Positions 23,755-34,792 of a stretch of 64,000 bases of DNA are shown here, in pieces; position 1 is the stretch's first letter, and each line of letters begins with the position of its first letter. The translations under genes and the position numbers were made by a program. Source of the DNA: Blastococcus tunisiensis (GTDB lineage: Bacteria > Actinomycetota > Actinomycetes > Mycobacteriales > Geodermatophilaceae); the NCBI RefSeq assembly GCF_900112815.1, contig NZ_FOND01000011.1:1-64000 (forward strand), in the 5' to 3' direction. The notes below the pieces were generated by a model. The model saw only the letters and a list, made by a program, of their open reading frames with translations. It was not told the DNA's origin and did not search any database.

Positions 23755-24290
23755 GCGACGACGGCCCGGGGACGGCCTTCGAGCACCTCTGGACGCCCTA
23801 CCGGATGGCCTACATCCGGGGCGAGGGCAAGCCCACCGGTGCCCACGACTGCCCGTTCTGCGTGATCCCGACGATGGACGACGAGCAGGGGCTGGTCGTG
23901 GCCCGGGGGGCGACGGTGTTCGCCGTCCTCAACCTCTACCCCTACAACGCCGGGCACCTGATGCTGGTCCCGTACCGGCACGTGCCGGACTACACCGACC
24001 TGACGCCCGCGGAGGTCGCCGAGCTGGGTACCTTCACCCAGACCGCGATGCGCACGGTGCGGGCCGTCAGCGGGGCGCACGGCTTCAACATCGGCATGAA
24101 CCAGGGGTCGGTCGCCGGCGCGGGCATCGCCGACCACCTGCACCAGCACGCCGTACCCCGCTGGGGCGGGGACACCAACTTCATGCCGGTCATCGGCCTG
24201 ACCCGTGTGCTCCCGCAGGTGCTGCGGGAGACACGGGCGCTGCTCGCCGAGGCCTGGGCCGACCAGGCCGTCCCGGTCGGGGAGGCCTGA
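23751..24290 (+). CDS. HIT family protein, AP4A phosphorylase type (Rv2613c-like)
   Basis: 179 residues. The histidine triad is HLHQHAV, in a context ([14 protein letters not shown], then [32 protein letters not shown]) like the mycobacterial enzyme Rv2613c, which phosphorolyses diadenosine tetraphosphate. Together with the flanking thrS this supports an AP4A-degrading role: aminoacyl-tRNA synthetases produce AP4A as a by-product. The Cys pair C-P-F-C near residue 36 may bind zinc. The ATG at 23751 overlaps the thrS stop (ATGA); another in-frame ATG lies 6 bp earlier. Confidence 0.9.
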   Translation: MSDDGPGTAFEHLWTPYRMAYIRGEGKPTGAHDCPFCVIPTMDDEQGLVVARGATVFAVLNLYPYNAGHLMLVPYRHVPDYTDLTPAEVAELGTFTQTAMRTVRAVSGAHGFNIGMNQGSVAGAGIADHLHQHAVPRWGGDTNFMPVIGLTRVLPQVLRETRALLAEAWADQAVPVGEA

Positions 24291-24923
24291 GTGCTCGGCA
24301 GCAACGCGCGCCCGGCCGTCGCGCGCTTCTGGGGGCCGGTCGTCGCACGGCTGGCCCGGGCCGGGGTCACCCCGGACATGGTGACGATCACCGGCACCGT
24401 CGGCGCGGTCGTGTCCGCGGTGTTCCTGATCGGGAACGGCTGGCTGTTCTGGGGCTCGTTCGCCGTCACCGTCTTCGTGCTGCTCGACATGCTCGACGGC
24501 GCGCTGGCCCGCGCCCGCGGCGGGGGATCGGTCTGGGGCGCCGTCCTCGACTCCACCGGTGACCGCGCCGCCGACGCGGCGATCTTCGGCGCGCTGGTCT
24601 GGTGGTACTCCGGGGACGGCGACAACCGCCTGCTCGTCCTGCTCGCCCTCCTCTGCCTGGTGCTCGGGGTGCTCACCTCCTACATCAAGGCCCGCGCCGA
24701 GGGCGTCGGCCTCGCGTGCGACGTCGGCGTCGTCGAGCGCACCGAGCGGCTGATCCTCGTCCTGGTCGGTGCCGGCTTCACCGGGCTGGGCATCCCCTAC
24801 GCGGCGCACGTGGCGCTCTGGCTGCTCCTGGCCGGCAGTGCGATCACCGTCGGCCAGCGGGTCGCCGCCGTCCACCGGGCCGCCGCGGGCCGGTCGCTGC
24901 CCGTCCCCCCACCGGCGCCGTGA
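24291..24923 (+). CDS. pgsA: Phosphatidylinositol phosphate synthase (CDP-alcohol phosphotransferase)
   Basis: 210 residues with five to six transmembrane helices. The CDP-alcohol phosphotransferase signature D-G-x2-A-R-x8-G-x3-D-x3-D is complete (DGALAR ... GAVLDSTGD). In actinobacteria the enzyme at this position (Rv2612c, PgsA1) condenses CDP-diacylglycerol with inositol 3-phosphate to make phosphatidylinositol phosphate, the base of PIM lipids. GTG 24291 directly follows the HIT stop codon, and the stop overlaps the next start (GTGA). Confidence 0.92.
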   Translation: MLGSNARPAVARFWGPVVARLARAGVTPDMVTITGTVGAVVSAVFLIGNGWLFWGSFAVTVFVLLDMLDGALARARGGGSVWGAVLDSTGDRAADAAIFGALVWWYSGDGDNRLLVLLALLCLVLGVLTSYIKARAEGVGLACDVGVVERTERLILVLVGAGFTGLGIPYAAHVALWLLLAGSAITVGQRVAAVHRAAAGRSLPVPPPAP

Positions 24924-25882
24924 GCCAGGCCCGCACCGCGGTCGTCGCCCGGCTCACCGACCTCGGGTTCGCCGCCGGCTGGCACGCCGTCCGGCTGCTC
25001 CCCGAGCCGGTCGCCCGGGGAGCGTTCGACCGGGCCGGTCGCTGGGCGGCCGGACGCGACGGCAGGGGCACCCGGCAGCTGCGGGCCAACCTCCGCGTCG
25101 TCACCGGGGGCCGGCTGAGCGAGGCGGAGCTGGGCGAGCTCACCGCCCGTGCCCTGCGCTCCTACGCCCGCTACTGGCAGGAGGCGTTCCGCCTGCCGGC
25201 GATCAGCAGCGAGCGCATCGTCGCCGACACCGAGGTCGTCGGGGTCGAGCACCTGGAGAAGGCCCGCGCGGGCGGGCGGCCGGTGATCATGGCGCTGCCG
25301 CACAGCGGCAACTGGGACGCGGCCGGGGTGTGGTTCATCGACTGGCTCGACGGGCCCTTCATGACCGTCGCCGAGCGGCTGCGGCCCGAGTCGCTGTACG
25401 AGCGCTTCGTCGCCTTCCGGGAGTCGCTGGGCTTCCGGGTCGTCCCGCTGACCGGCGGGCCCCGGCCGAGCACGGAGGTGCTCCGCGACTGGCTGGCCGA
25501 TGGAGGGGCCACCTGCCTGCTGGTGGACCGCAACCTCGGCAGCGGGGGAGTGCCGGTGGAGTTCTTCGGCCGCACCGCGACCCTGCCCGGCGGCGCGGCG
25601 CTGCTGGCCGACCGGACCGGCGCCGCGCTGGTCCCGGTGGTCTGCCAGTTCACCGGGCGCGGCTGGCGGCTGGTGTTCGCGCCCGAGGTGCCGGTGGCGG
25701 GCGACGGCCGGCTCCGGGACCGGGTCACCACCGCCATGCAGGCCGTCGCCGATGCCTTCGCCGCCGCGATCGCCGGGCAGCCCGAGGACTGGCACATGCT
25801 GGGCCGCATCTGGGCCGACGTCCCCCCGGACCCGCCCGCCCGGCCGGGTGCCGGCGCTCCTCCGACCCCGGACGGCCGCTGA
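24920..25882 (+). CDS. patA: Phosphatidylinositol mannoside acyltransferase
   Basis: 320 residues of the LpxL/HtrB-like acyltransferase fold. The H-x4-D catalytic motif is HSGNWD (about residue 131), within V-I-M-A-L-P-H-S-G-N-W-D-A-A-G; a later LLVDRNLGSGGVPVEFFGR element is typical for the family. In mycobacteria PatA (Rv2611c) transfers palmitate to the 6-position of the PimA-added mannose. Position directly between pgsA and pimA supports the same role here. GTG start overlaps the pgsA stop; its own stop overlaps pimA (TGATG). Confidence 0.92.
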   Translation: MSQARTAVVARLTDLGFAAGWHAVRLLPEPVARGAFDRAGRWAAGRDGRGTRQLRANLRVVTGGRLSEAELGELTARALRSYARYWQEAFRLPAISSERIVADTEVVGVEHLEKARAGGRPVIMALPHSGNWDAAGVWFIDWLDGPFMTVAERLRPESLYERFVAFRESLGFRVVPLTGGPRPSTEVLRDWLADGGATCLLVDRNLGSGGVPVEFFGRTATLPGGAALLADRTGAALVPVVCQFTGRGWRLVFAPEVPVAGDGRLRDRVTTAMQAVADAFAAAIAGQPEDWHMLGRIWADVPPDPPARPGAGAPPTPDGR

Positions 25883-27090
25883 TGCGCATCGGCCTGGTCT
25901 GCCCCTACCAGTGGGACGTCCCCGGCGGGGTGCAGTACCACGTCCGCGACCTGGCCGAGACGCTGCAGGCGCTGGGCCACCACGTCGAGGTCCTCACCCC
26001 GGCCGAGCACGAGGAGTCGCTCCCGCCGTACGCGACCTTCGCCGGCCGGACGGTGCCGGTGCCGTACAACGGCTCGATGGCCAGCCTGCAGTTCGGCCCC
26101 GTGTCTGCCGCCCGCGTGCGCCGCTGGCTGCGCGACGGGCGTTTCGACGTCGTCCACGTGCACGAACCGGCGTCGCCCTCGGTGTCGCTGCTGGTCTGCA
26201 TGATCGCCACGGGGCCGGTCGTGGCCACCTTCCACGCGGCGACCACCCGGTCCAAGTGGCTGGCGGCGCTCGCCCCGATGGTGCGCCCCTGGCTGGAACG
26301 GGTCAGCGGGCGGATCGCGGTCTCCGACTTCGCCCGTCGGCTGCAGGTGGAGCACCTCGGCGGCGACGCGGTGATCATCCCGAACGGCGTGCACGTCGAC
26401 GCGTTCACCCACGGACCGGGCCTGCCCGGTATCACCCGCGGCGTCGACGGGCCGACCATCGGCTTCCTCGGCAGGTTCGACGAGCCGCGCAAGGGGCTGC
26501 CGGTGCTGCTGGAGGCGATGCGGACCGTCGTCCGGCAGCACCCCGGTGCCCGGCTGCTGGTCGCCGGCCGGGGGGACGCCGCCGAACTGGACCGGCTGAT
26601 CGGTCCGGACCTGCGCCCGCACGTCGCCCTCCTCGGGACGATCTCCGAGAAGGAGAAGGGCGCGTTCCTGCGGTCGGTGGACGTCTACTGCGCGCCGAAC
26701 CTGCTGGGCGAGTCCTTCGGGGTCATCCTGATCGAGGCGCTGGCCGCCGGGGCGCCGATCGTGGCCAGCGACCTGGACGCCTTCGCCCGGGTGCTGGAGG
26801 ACGGGAACGCCGGTGTGCTGGTCCGGCGAGGTGACGCCGCCGGCCTCGGTCGCGCCCTCTGCGACCTGCTCGCCGACCCCCGGCGCCTCGCCGAGCTCGC
26901 CGCCCGCGGCCCGGTCGCGGCCGCGGTCTACGACTGGCAGGTCCTCGCCCGCCGCATCCTGGCCGTCTACGAGACCGTGGTGCTCCCGGACGGCGGTGCG
27001 GTGACCGCGACCGACGAGGACCACTTCCCGGGCGTGCCCCCGGCCCGCCGCCAGCTGCGCTCGTCCCCACGGCGATGGGCGCCCCGCTAG
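25882..27090 (+). CDS. pimA: Phosphatidylinositol alpha-mannosyltransferase
   Basis: 402 residues, a GT4 retaining glycosyltransferase. The N-terminal Rossmann domain starts [25 protein letters not shown], with V-V-H-V-H-E-P and the catalytic-site F-H-A-A. The C-terminal domain has [19 protein letters not shown] and the E-x7-E motif (ESFGVILIE). It adds the first mannose from GDP-mannose to phosphatidylinositol at the cytoplasmic face of the membrane. TGATG junction with patA. Confidence 0.94.
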   Translation: MRIGLVCPYQWDVPGGVQYHVRDLAETLQALGHHVEVLTPAEHEESLPPYATFAGRTVPVPYNGSMASLQFGPVSAARVRRWLRDGRFDVVHVHEPASPSVSLLVCMIATGPVVATFHAATTRSKWLAALAPMVRPWLERVSGRIAVSDFARRLQVEHLGGDAVIIPNGVHVDAFTHGPGLPGITRGVDGPTIGFLGRFDEPRKGLPVLLEAMRTVVRQHPGARLLVAGRGDAAELDRLIGPDLRPHVALLGTISEKEKGAFLRSVDVYCAPNLLGESFGVILIEALAAGAPIVASDLDAFARVLEDGNAGVLVRRGDAAGLGRALCDLLADPRRLAELAARGPVAAAVYDWQVLARRILAVYETVVLPDGGAVTATDEDHFPGVPPARRQLRSSPRRWAPR

Positions 27091-27093
27091 CCT
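27088..27093 (+). promoter_or_regulatory. Leaderless -10 (TAGCCT) for LemA-like gene
   Basis: TAGCCT ends 8 nt before GTG 27102. Its TAG is the stop codon of pimA (27088-27090). Confidence 0.5.
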
Positions 27094-27101
27094 GACGCCC
27101 C

Positions 27102-27638
27102 GTGACGCCCGATGCCTGGTTGCTGGTCGGCGGCGTCCTGGCCGTCCTCCTGCTCGCGTGGGTGGGCTGGACGCTGCGGCGGCTGACCCGGCTCGAGGCC
27201 CGGGTGGAGCGGGCGTGGGCCGCGCTGGACACGCAGCTGCGGCGGCGGGCGGGGCTGGCCGAGCAGCTGGCCCGCGACCACCCCGCCGCCGTGGGGCAGG
27301 ACCGGGCCCCCTACCTCGCCGCCTTCGCGGCGGACGCGCGGGACCCGGTCGACGGCGACCGGGAGCTGTCGGAGAACGCCCTGGGCCGGGAGCTGCGCGA
27401 GCTGCCGGCGGACCTGCCGGGCGTGCCCGCCGCGCTGCAGGCCGACCTCGCCGGCACCGCCACCCGCGTGGGTCTGGCCCGCCGCTTCTACAACGACGCG
27501 GTCCGCGACACGTGTGCGCTGCGGGGGCAGCGGATGCCGCGGCTGCTCGGCCTGCACGGCCGCCGGCCGCTGCCCCGCTACTTCGACATCGACGACCGGC
27601 TCCACCAGGTGGCCGGTGCCGGACGGGGCGGGAGCTGA
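27102..27638 (+). CDS. LemA-like membrane protein
   Basis: 178 residues. An N-terminal transmembrane helix ([19 protein letters not shown]) is followed by a helical domain with [27 protein letters not shown] and, near the C-terminus, [20 protein letters not shown], which is the LemA pattern (A-W-A-x-L-D-x-Q-L-x-R-R and R-x-Y-N-x-A-V-R). In characterised bacteria LemA proteins are membrane-anchored helical bundles of unclear function. The mycobacterial locus has a Nudix gene (Rv2609c) in this region, so the neighbourhood differs. GTG start 8 nt after the -10. Confidence 0.75.
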   Translation: MTPDAWLLVGGVLAVLLLAWVGWTLRRLTRLEARVERAWAALDTQLRRRAGLAEQLARDHPAAVGQDRAPYLAAFAADARDPVDGDRELSENALGRELRELPADLPGVPAALQADLAGTATRVGLARRFYNDAVRDTCALRGQRMPRLLGLHGRRPLPRYFDIDDRLHQVAGAGRGGS

Positions 27639-27645
27639 CCCGCCG

Positions 27646-27651
27646 TAGGAT
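27646..27651 (+). promoter_or_regulatory. -10 (TAGGAT) for pdxS operon
   Basis: TAGGAT, 40 bp upstream of the pdxS GTG; the leader contains AGAGG as ribosome-binding site. Same hexamer as for polA but with a 5' leader. Confidence 0.45.
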
Positions 27652-27691
27652 CGGGGGCTCCACGACCGTCCGTCGACCAGAGGCAGCCCCC

Positions 27692-28588
27692 GTGTCAGCG
27701 CAGAATCCCTCCACCGGCACCGACCGCGTCAAGCGCGGCATGGCCGAGCAGCTCAAGGGCGGCGTCATCATGGACGTCGTCACCCCCGAGCAGGCGACGA
27801 TCGCCGAGGACGCCGGCGCGGTCGCCGTCATGGCGCTGGAGCGGGTGCCCGCCGACATCCGCGCCGAGGGCGGCGTCTCCCGGATGAGCGACCCGGACAT
27901 GATCGACGGGATCATCGCGGCCGTCTCCATCCCGGTGATGGCCAAGGCCCGGATCGGGCACTTCGTCGAGGCCCAGGTGCTGCAGGCGCTGGGCGTCGAC
28001 TACATCGACGAGTCCGAGGTGCTCACCCCGGCCGACGAGGCGCACCACATCGCCAAGAGCGAGTTCACCGTGCCGTTCGTGTGCGGAGCCACCGACCTCG
28101 GCGAGGCGCTGCGGCGGATCTCCGAGGGCGCCGCGATGATCCGCTCGAAGGGCGAGGCGGGCACCGGCAACGTCGTCGAGGCCACCCGCCACATGCGCTC
28201 CATCCGTGCGGGCATCCGGGCGCTGGGCACGCTGGACGAGACCGAGCTGTTCGTGGCCGCCAAGGAGCTGCGGGCGCCGTACGACCTGGTCGCCGAGGTG
28301 GCCCGGCTGGGCAAGCTGCCGGTCGTGCTGTTCACCGCCGGCGGCATCGCCACCCCGGCCGACGCCGCGATGATGATGCAGCTGGGTGCCGAGGGCGTGT
28401 TCGTCGGCTCGGGGATCTTCAAGTCCGGGGATCCGGCCCAGCGCGCCGCCGCGATCGTCCAGGCGACGACCTTCCACGACGACCCCGACGTCATCGCCAA
28501 GGTCTCCCGCGGCCTGGGCGAGCCGATGGTGGGGATCAACGTCGCGACGCTGCCGGAGAGCGAGCGGTACGCCACCCGCGGCTGGTGA
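27692..28588 (+). CDS. pdxS: Pyridoxal 5'-phosphate synthase subunit PdxS
   Basis: 298 residues. A TIM-barrel enzyme that, with PdxT supplying ammonia, makes pyridoxal 5'-phosphate from ribose 5-phosphate and glyceraldehyde 3-phosphate. Conserved segments include [44 protein letters not shown] with the catalytic Lys, and [27 protein letters not shown]. The stop overlaps the next start (GTGA). Confidence 0.96.
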   Translation: MSAQNPSTGTDRVKRGMAEQLKGGVIMDVVTPEQATIAEDAGAVAVMALERVPADIRAEGGVSRMSDPDMIDGIIAAVSIPVMAKARIGHFVEAQVLQALGVDYIDESEVLTPADEAHHIAKSEFTVPFVCGATDLGEALRRISEGAAMIRSKGEAGTGNVVEATRHMRSIRAGIRALGTLDETELFVAAKELRAPYDLVAEVARLGKLPVVLFTAGGIATPADAAMMMQLGAEGVFVGSGIFKSGDPAQRAAAIVQATTFHDDPDVIAKVSRGLGEPMVGINVATLPESERYATRGW

Positions 28589-29685
28589 CCGGCCTCGCGT
28601 CCGCCGGACGCATCGGTGGATTGGACGTCGCACGCGGGCTCGCCGTCCTCGGCATGTTCGCCGCCCACATGCGGGTCGGCGGCGAGCTGCACCCCGATCC
28701 GGGGACCTGGTCCGGGCTCGTCGACGGGCGCTCGTCGATCCTCTTCGCCACCCTCGCCGGGCTCTCGGTGGCGATCCTCTCCGGGCGCACCCGACCGCCC
28801 GACGGCCTGGACCTCTCCCGGGTCCGGCTGCGGATCTTCGTCCGCGCCCTGTGGGTGTTCGCGATCGGCTGGGCCCTGCAGCAGCTGGACACGTTCGTCG
28901 CGGTGATCCTCGGCGTCTACGGGGTGCTCTTCCTCCTGGTGCTGCCGTTCCTGCGCTGGCCGGTGCGCCGGCTGCTCGCCACCGCGGCCGTCGTCGCGGT
29001 GGCCGTCCCGCCGCTGCTGGTGGTCCTCGGCCAAGCGCTCACCGTGGCCGGCGTGGAGGGCGCGCTCGTCCCGTCGCTGCTGGTCACCGGCTACTACCCG
29101 GCGCTGCTGTGGATCGCCTTCGTCCTGGTCGGCCTGGCCGTGGGGCGGCTCGACCTGGCCTCCGGCGCGGTGCGCCGGACGCTGGCGGCCTCCGGCGCGG
29201 CGGCCGCGGTCGTCGGCTACGGCGGCGGCTGGCTGAGCACGCGGCTGCTCGCCGACGGCGTGCCGTCGGCGGGGCCGGAGACCGGCTTCGCCGTCCCGGG
29301 CGTGCTCGACGTCCGCTGGCTGACCGGCGCCGAACCGCACAGCGGGACGACCTTCGAGGCCGTCGGCTCGGCCGGGTTCGCCGTCCTGGTGCTGGTGGCC
29401 TGCCTGGTGCTGGCCGAGCGGCTGCCGCGGGCGACCGCGCCGGTCGCCGCCGTGGGGGCGCTGGCGCTCACCGTGTACACCGTCCACATCCTGGCCATCG
29501 CGCTCCTCCTGGAGGTCGAGCCCGGTGCGGCGGAGGGGCCGGTCGCCTGGCTGTGGTTCGCCGCGTCCGCGCTGGTCGCCGCCCTCGCGTGGCGGCGGGT
29601 GGTGGGCCGCGGGCCACTGGAGTGGCTGCTGTCCTGGACGTCGAGCCGGGCGGCCGGCCTGGCTCCGCGGGCCCCGGCGGCATGA
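28585..29685 (+). CDS. DUF1624/DUF418-type acyltransferase-like membrane protein
   Basis: 366 residues with about nine to ten hydrophobic helices. It opens with [21 protein letters not shown], the R-x2-G-L-D-x-A-R-G-L-A signature shared by heparan-alpha-glucosaminide N-acetyltransferase-like and DUF418 proteins. A later L-T-V-Y-T-V-H-I-L helix carries the conserved His. It probably moves an acyl group across the membrane to an unknown acceptor. It lies inside the PLP operon, overlapping pdxS (GTGA) and pdxT (ATGA); mycobacteria have tesB (Rv2605c) at this place. Confidence 0.8.
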   Translation: MTGLASAGRIGGLDVARGLAVLGMFAAHMRVGGELHPDPGTWSGLVDGRSSILFATLAGLSVAILSGRTRPPDGLDLSRVRLRIFVRALWVFAIGWALQQLDTFVAVILGVYGVLFLLVLPFLRWPVRRLLATAAVVAVAVPPLLVVLGQALTVAGVEGALVPSLLVTGYYPALLWIAFVLVGLAVGRLDLASGAVRRTLAASGAAAAVVGYGGGWLSTRLLADGVPSAGPETGFAVPGVLDVRWLTGAEPHSGTTFEAVGSAGFAVLVLVACLVLAERLPRATAPVAAVGALALTVYTVHILAIALLLEVEPGAAEGPVAWLWFAASALVAALAWRRVVGRGPLEWLLSWTSSRAAGLAPRAPAA

Positions 29686-30337
29686 GCGCCGTCGACCGTC
29701 CGGTCATCGGGGTCCTCGCGCTGCAGGGGGACGTGCGCGAGCACCTCACGGCACTGGCCGCCCTGGGCGCGGAGCCGGTGGCGATCCGCCGTCCCGCGGA
29801 ACTGGCCGCCGTCTCCGGCGTGGTGCTGCCCGGCGGGGAGTCGACGACGATCGCCAAGCTGGCCGACCGGTCGGGCCTGCTCGAGCCGCTCCGGGCCGCG
29901 GTGCGGGGCGGGCTGCCGGCCTACGGGTCCTGCGCCGGGATGATCCTGCTGGCCGACCGCATCCTCGACGCGCCTCCCGACCAGGAGACGATCGGCGGGC
30001 TCGACGTCACCGTCCGCCGCAACGCGTTCGGCCGGCAGGTCGACTCCTTCGAGTCCGAGGTCGACCTCGGGCTGGCCGGCGGCCCGCTGCACGCCGTCTT
30101 CATCCGCGCCCCGTGGGTCGAGGAGGCGGGCGACGGGGTCCAGGTGCTCGGGCGGGTCGTCGGGGGAGACGCCGACGGTAGGATCGTCGCCGTCCGCCAG
30201 GGGAACCTGGTGGCCACGAGCTTCCACCCCGAACTCACCGGGGACCGCCGGGTGCACGCGCTGTTCGTCGACATCGTCCGCGCTGCCCCGGCCCAGCAGG
30301 CCGGCCTCGTCGCCGGGACCGAGGAGGATTTCGACTC

Positions 30338-30341
<4 letters not shown>
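29682..30341 (+). CDS. pdxT: Pyridoxal 5'-phosphate synthase glutaminase subunit PdxT
   Basis: 219 residues, class I glutamine amidotransferase. The nucleophile Cys is in [13 protein letters not shown] (about residue 86); the His/Glu pair is in [10 protein letters not shown]. The start has [13 protein letters not shown] and [12 protein letters not shown]. It feeds ammonia to PdxS. The C-terminal ~20 residues ([15 protein letters not shown]) exceed the usual length. ATGA overlaps at both ends place it in one chain with the DUF418-like gene and yebC. Confidence 0.95.
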
Positions 30342-31090
<749 letters not shown>

Positions 31091-31175
31091 GGCCCCCGTC
31101 GGCGCCCCGTCCACCCCGCTCGTCCCACCCGCCCCGGCGGTCCGCGCGCGCCCCGGGCGGGCCGGAAACCCCTGG

Positions 31176-31181
31176 TAGCTT
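31176..31181 (+). promoter_or_regulatory. Candidate -10 (TAGCTT) for L,D-transpeptidase gene
   Basis: TAGCTT ends 12 nt before GTG 31194. If used, the mRNA would be nearly leaderless from that GTG. Confidence 0.35.
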
Positions 31182-31193
31182 CCCGGCGCAGGC

Positions 31194-32207
31194 GTGCGAG
31201 CCCTGCGCAGGCGAACGCGGGGGCGTGCGGGTATGGCGGCGAGGAAACGGTCGCGGGGCGGGCGTGCCCTTCGGGGGCTGGTGCTGGCGGCCGTACCGCT
31301 GCTGGTGATCGGCGGCTGGTCCGCGCCGGCCGACCGCTCCGCCGCCGTCGCCCTCGTTGCTGACGCGGCGGCCGATCCGCTGCCGCCGGCCCTGGCCGCG
31401 CCGGTGGCGGCCGACCCGTCGCTCCTCCGGGTCGCCGTCCCGCTCGGCTACGACACGGCCACCGCGCGCGCGGCCCGCGCCGCAGCCGCGGCGGCCGAGG
31501 CCGCGGCCGCCGCCGAGGCGGCCGCCGAGCAGACCAGGGCGGCAGCCGCGGCGGCGACCCGCGCCGCCGCCCCGGGGAACCGGGGCTCGGCCACCGACTC
31601 GGTGGCCGCACCGGCCCCGTCCGGGCTGCCGCTGGGTGTCGACCCCGGTCCGTCGCGGCAGGTCGTCACCGTGGTCGCGCCCACCAGCGGTTCCACCACC
31701 GCCACGGTCACCGCCTGGGAGCGCGGTCCCGGGGGGTGGGTGGCGGTGCTCGGCCCGATCGCCGCCCGCGTCGGTTCGGCGGGGGTCGGCCGGGCCAGCG
31801 AGACCAGCACCCGGACGCCGGCGGGCACCTTCTCCCTCACCGAGGCCTTCGGGCGGGCGGGGAACCCCGGCAGCGGGCTCCCGTACCGCGTCGTCGACGG
31901 CGACGACTGGTGGGTGTCGGACGTGCACAGCCCCCGCTACAACCAGTACGCCGAGTGCGCCCGCGGCACCTGCGACTTCGCCGAGGCGGCCAGTGAGAAC
32001 CTGGCCGAGGAGCCGGCGTACCAGTACGCCGCCGTCATCGACTACAACCGCGGCGGGACGCCCGGCGCGGGCTCGGCCTTCTTCCTGCACGTCAGCAACG
32101 GGGCGGCGACGGCCGGCTGCGTCGCCATCGACGCCGGTAGCCTCGTCAGCCTGCTGCGGTGGCTCGATCCGGCCGCCGGGCCGGTGATCGCGATCGGGGT
32201 CGGCTGA
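31194..32207 (+). CDS. Exported YkuD-type L,D-transpeptidase
   Basis: 337 residues from GTG 31194 (an in-frame ATG at 31233 is the alternative). A basic N-terminus and a hydrophobic segment ([17 protein letters not shown]) form a signal or anchor. Residues ~90-130 are an Ala/Glu/Arg-rich helix, likely a wall-spanning stalk. The C-terminal ~170 residues are the catalytic domain with [15 protein letters not shown] and the active site [17 protein letters not shown] (His and Cys). It would make 3-3 or lipoprotein cross-links in peptidoglycan. Between yebC and ruvC, in its own transcription unit. Confidence 0.82.
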   Translation: MRALRRRTRGRAGMAARKRSRGGRALRGLVLAAVPLLVIGGWSAPADRSAAVALVADAAADPLPPALAAPVAADPSLLRVAVPLGYDTATARAARAAAAAAEAAAAAEAAAEQTRAAAAAATRAAAPGNRGSATDSVAAPAPSGLPLGVDPGPSRQVVTVVAPTSGSTTATVTAWERGPGGWVAVLGPIAARVGSAGVGRASETSTRTPAGTFSLTEAFGRAGNPGSGLPYRVVDGDDWWVSDVHSPRYNQYAECARGTCDFAEAASENLAEEPAYQYAAVIDYNRGGTPGAGSAFFLHVSNGAATAGCVAIDAGSLVSLLRWLDPAAGPVIAIGVG

Positions 32208-32249
32208 GCTCCCCGCGTGTTGCGGGGCGCTTTCCGGGCGCCCGGCGAT

Positions 32250-32255
32250 TAGCGT
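32250..32255 (+). promoter_or_regulatory. -10 (TAGCGT) for ruvCAB
   Basis: TAGCGT, 38 bp upstream of the ruvC ATG; a GGGAGG ribosome-binding site lies in the leader. No LexA-like box was recognised. Confidence 0.4.
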
Positions 32256-32293
32256 GGGTCGAACAGGCGTTCGGTCGGCGGGGAGGTCCAGTC

Positions 32294-32860
32294 ATGCGGG
32301 TGCTCGGCATCGATCCGGGCCTCACCCGGTGCGGGTGGGGGGTCGTCGACGGCCGTCCCGGCGCGCGCCCGACGGCAGTGGGGGTCGGCGTGCTCCGCAC
32401 CATGGCCGAGCTCGACCTCGAACTGCGGCTGCTGGAGCTGCACACCGCGGTCACGGCCCTGCTGCGGGAGCACCGGCCCGACGTGGTGGCGATCGAGCGC
32501 GTGTTCACCCAGAACAACAAGGGCACCGCCACGGGGACGGCGCAGGCGGCCGGGGTGGCCGCACTGGCCGCCGCGCAGGCCGACCGGCCGGTCGCGTGGC
32601 ACACCCCGAGCGAGGTCAAGGCCGCCATCTCCGGCAACGGCCGCGCGGACAAGGAGCAGGTCACCCTCATGGTCACCCGGGTGCTCGGGCTCGCCGAGGC
32701 ACCGCGGCCCGCCGACGCCGCCGACGCGCTCGCGCTCGCCGTCTGCCACGCCTGGCGCGGCCCGGCGCAGCAACGGCTGCGGGTCGCGGCGCTCGCCGGT
32801 GGCATCGGCGCACCCGTCGTGCAGCGGACGCTGCCCCGCTGGACGGGGATCAGCAAGTGA
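32294..32860 (+). CDS. ruvC: Holliday junction resolvase RuvC
   Basis: 188 residues. RNase H-like nuclease that cuts Holliday junctions symmetrically. The first catalytic Asp is in [17 protein letters not shown], the Glu in [24 protein letters not shown] and the last acids in [23 protein letters not shown] precedes ATG 32294 by 7 nt. The stop overlaps ruvA (GTGA). Confidence 0.95.
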   Translation: MRVLGIDPGLTRCGWGVVDGRPGARPTAVGVGVLRTMAELDLELRLLELHTAVTALLREHRPDVVAIERVFTQNNKGTATGTAQAAGVAALAAAQADRPVAWHTPSEVKAAISGNGRADKEQVTLMVTRVLGLAEAPRPADAADALALAVCHAWRGPAQQRLRVAALAGGIGAPVVQRTLPRWTGISK

Positions 32861-33489
32861 TCGCCTCGGTCTCCGGACGGGTGGCCGCGGTCTCCCCGGA
32901 CGGCGCGGTCGTGGAGGTCGGCGGCATCGGTCTCGCCGTCCAGTGCACGCCCGGCACCATCGCCCGCCTGCAGGTGGGGGCGGACGCGCGGCTGTCCACG
33001 AGCCTCGTCGTCCGCGAGGACTCGCTCACCCTCTACGGCTTCGCCGACGACGACGAACGGCAGCTGTTCGAGCTGCTGCAGACCGCCAACGGCGTCGGGC
33101 CCCGGCTCGCCCAGGCCGTGCTGGCCATCCATCCACCGCGCGAGGTGCGTCGCGCGGTGTCCATGGCCGACGTCAAGGCGCTCATGCAGGTGCCCGGGAT
33201 CGGCCGGAAGGGCGCCGAGCGGCTGATCCTCGAGCTGCGCGACCGGCTCGGCTCCACGACCTCCGACATCTCGCTCGACGCGCCCGCCGGCCTCCCGTCG
33301 GTGACACCCGTCGCGCCGTGGCGGGACCAGCTGACGTCCGCGCTGGTCGGGCTCGGCTGGTCGGCCAAGGAGGCGGACACGGCCCTGGGCCAGCTCGCCC
33401 CGGTCGCCGACGAGCAGATCGCCGCGACCGGCTCGGTCGAGGTCGCGGTCCTCCTGCGGCAGGCGCTCCAGCTGCTCGGCAGGTCCTGA
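32857..33489 (+). CDS. ruvA: Holliday junction branch-migration protein RuvA
   Basis: 210 residues. Domain I is an OB-fold ([29 protein letters not shown]), domain II has helix-hairpin-helix motifs ([19 protein letters not shown] and [16 protein letters not shown]), and domain III is the small RuvB-contacting bundle at the C-terminus ([18 protein letters not shown]). It tetramerises on the junction and targets RuvB. GTG start in the ruvC stop; TGATG junction with ruvB. Confidence 0.95.
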   Translation: MIASVSGRVAAVSPDGAVVEVGGIGLAVQCTPGTIARLQVGADARLSTSLVVREDSLTLYGFADDDERQLFELLQTANGVGPRLAQAVLAIHPPREVRRAVSMADVKALMQVPGIGRKGAERLILELRDRLGSTTSDISLDAPAGLPSVTPVAPWRDQLTSALVGLGWSAKEADTALGQLAPVADEQIAATGSVEVAVLLRQALQLLGRS

Positions 33490-34631
33490 TGTCCTCCTTC
33501 GACCGGCCGCTGGCCGGGGAGATCGACGAGGGACCGGGCCAGGACGCCGGGGTCTCGCCGCTGGCCGGCGACGAGGAGCGGGTGGTCGAGTCCGCGCTGC
33601 GGCCGCACTCCCTGCACGACTTCATCGGCCAGCCCAAGGTCGCCCGCCAGCTGGCCCTGGTCCTCGAGGGCGCCAAGCGCCGCGGCCGGCCGCCGGACCA
33701 CGTGCTGCTCTCCGGGCCCCCGGGGCTGGGCAAGACCAGCCTCGCGCTCATCATCGGCTCCGAGCTCGGCACCTCGGTGAAGATCACCAGCGGCCCGGCG
33801 ATCGAGCGCTCCGGGGACCTGGCGGCGATGCTGTCCAACCTGGCACCCGGCGACGTCCTGTTCATCGACGAGATCCACCGCATCGCCCGGCCGGCCGAGG
33901 AACTGCTGTACATGGCGATGGAGGACTTCCGGGTCGACGTCGTCGTCGGCAAGGGGCCCGGGGCGACCGCTATCCCGCTGGAGATCAGCCCGTTCACGCT
34001 GGTCGGCGCCACCACGCGGGCCGGCCTGCTGACCGGCCCGCTCCGCGACCGGTTCGGCTTCGTCGGCCAGATGGAGTTCTACGAGGTGGGCGAGCTCCAG
34101 CAGGTCCTGCGGCGCAGCGCCGACCTCCTGGGCGTGGAGCTCACCGAGGAGGGGTCGGCGGAGATCGCCGGCCGGTCCCGGGGCACGCCCCGCATCGCCA
34201 ACCGGCTGCTGCGGCGGGTGCGGGACTACGCCGAGGTCGAGGGCGACGGCCGGGTCACCCGCGAGGTCGCCCAGGCGGCGCTGGCGCTCTACGACGTCGA
34301 CGTGCTCGGCCTGGACCGGCTGGACCGGGCGGTGCTGGAGGCGCTCGTCGTCCGCTTCGGCGGCGGGCCGGTCGGCGTCGCCACCCTCGCCGTCGCGGTG
34401 GGGGAGGAGCCCAACACCGTGGAGGAGGTCTGCGAGCCGTTCCTGGTCCGCGCCGGGCTCCTGGCCCGCACCCCCCGCGGGCGGGTGGCGACGGAGGCCG
34501 CCTGGCACCACCTCGGCCACCCGCTGCCCCGCGGCGGGGCGCTGATCAGCGGAGCCGGTGGAGCCCTCGGCGGCGGGACCGGCACACCGACGACCCCGGG
34601 TCCGTCGTCAGAGCCGCTGTTCGGCGCATAG
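33489..34631 (+). CDS. ruvB: Holliday junction helicase RuvB
   Basis: 380 residues, AAA+ ATPase motor. Walker A is [12 protein letters not shown], Walker B is [15 protein letters not shown], sensor I is in [19 protein letters not shown], and the arginine finger region and winged-helix C-terminal domain follow ([22 protein letters not shown]). About 25 acidic residues precede the first motif ([12 protein letters not shown]) and a Gly/Pro tail of ~30 follows. The frame continues the ruvCAB operon. Confidence 0.95.
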   Translation: MSSFDRPLAGEIDEGPGQDAGVSPLAGDEERVVESALRPHSLHDFIGQPKVARQLALVLEGAKRRGRPPDHVLLSGPPGLGKTSLALIIGSELGTSVKITSGPAIERSGDLAAMLSNLAPGDVLFIDEIHRIARPAEELLYMAMEDFRVDVVVGKGPGATAIPLEISPFTLVGATTRAGLLTGPLRDRFGFVGQMEFYEVGELQQVLRRSADLLGVELTEEGSAEIAGRSRGTPRIANRLLRRVRDYAEVEGDGRVTREVAQAALALYDVDVLGLDRLDRAVLEALVVRFGGGPVGVATLAVAVGEEPNTVEEVCEPFLVRAGLLARTPRGRVATEAAWHHLGHPLPRGGALISGAGGALGGGTGTPTTPGPSSEPLFGA

Positions 34632-34792
34632 ACTCCGCATCGCTGGCGCGCAACTCGTCCGGCCGCGGCCGTGCGCGTCCCGTCCGGTCGCCCGTGGGCC
34701 GTGCAGCATAGATGACCGAGGCATTCGAGCGGACCCGTCCCGGGCCCGCACCCACCGCGGAGTGCGACGCGCGGTAGAGAGGCACACCTGTC

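Noticed and set aside
31091-31193. Possible c-di-AMP (ydaO-type) riboswitch before the L,D-transpeptidase gene
   Set aside because: Cell-wall hydrolase genes of actinobacteria often carry it, but the space is short and the conserved elements are not present.
32159-32293. Start of ruvC at an upstream GTG (32159)
   Set aside because: The conserved RuvC N-terminus begins at ATG 32294, which has a GGGAGG site; the earlier part overlaps the L,D-transpeptidase gene and promoter.
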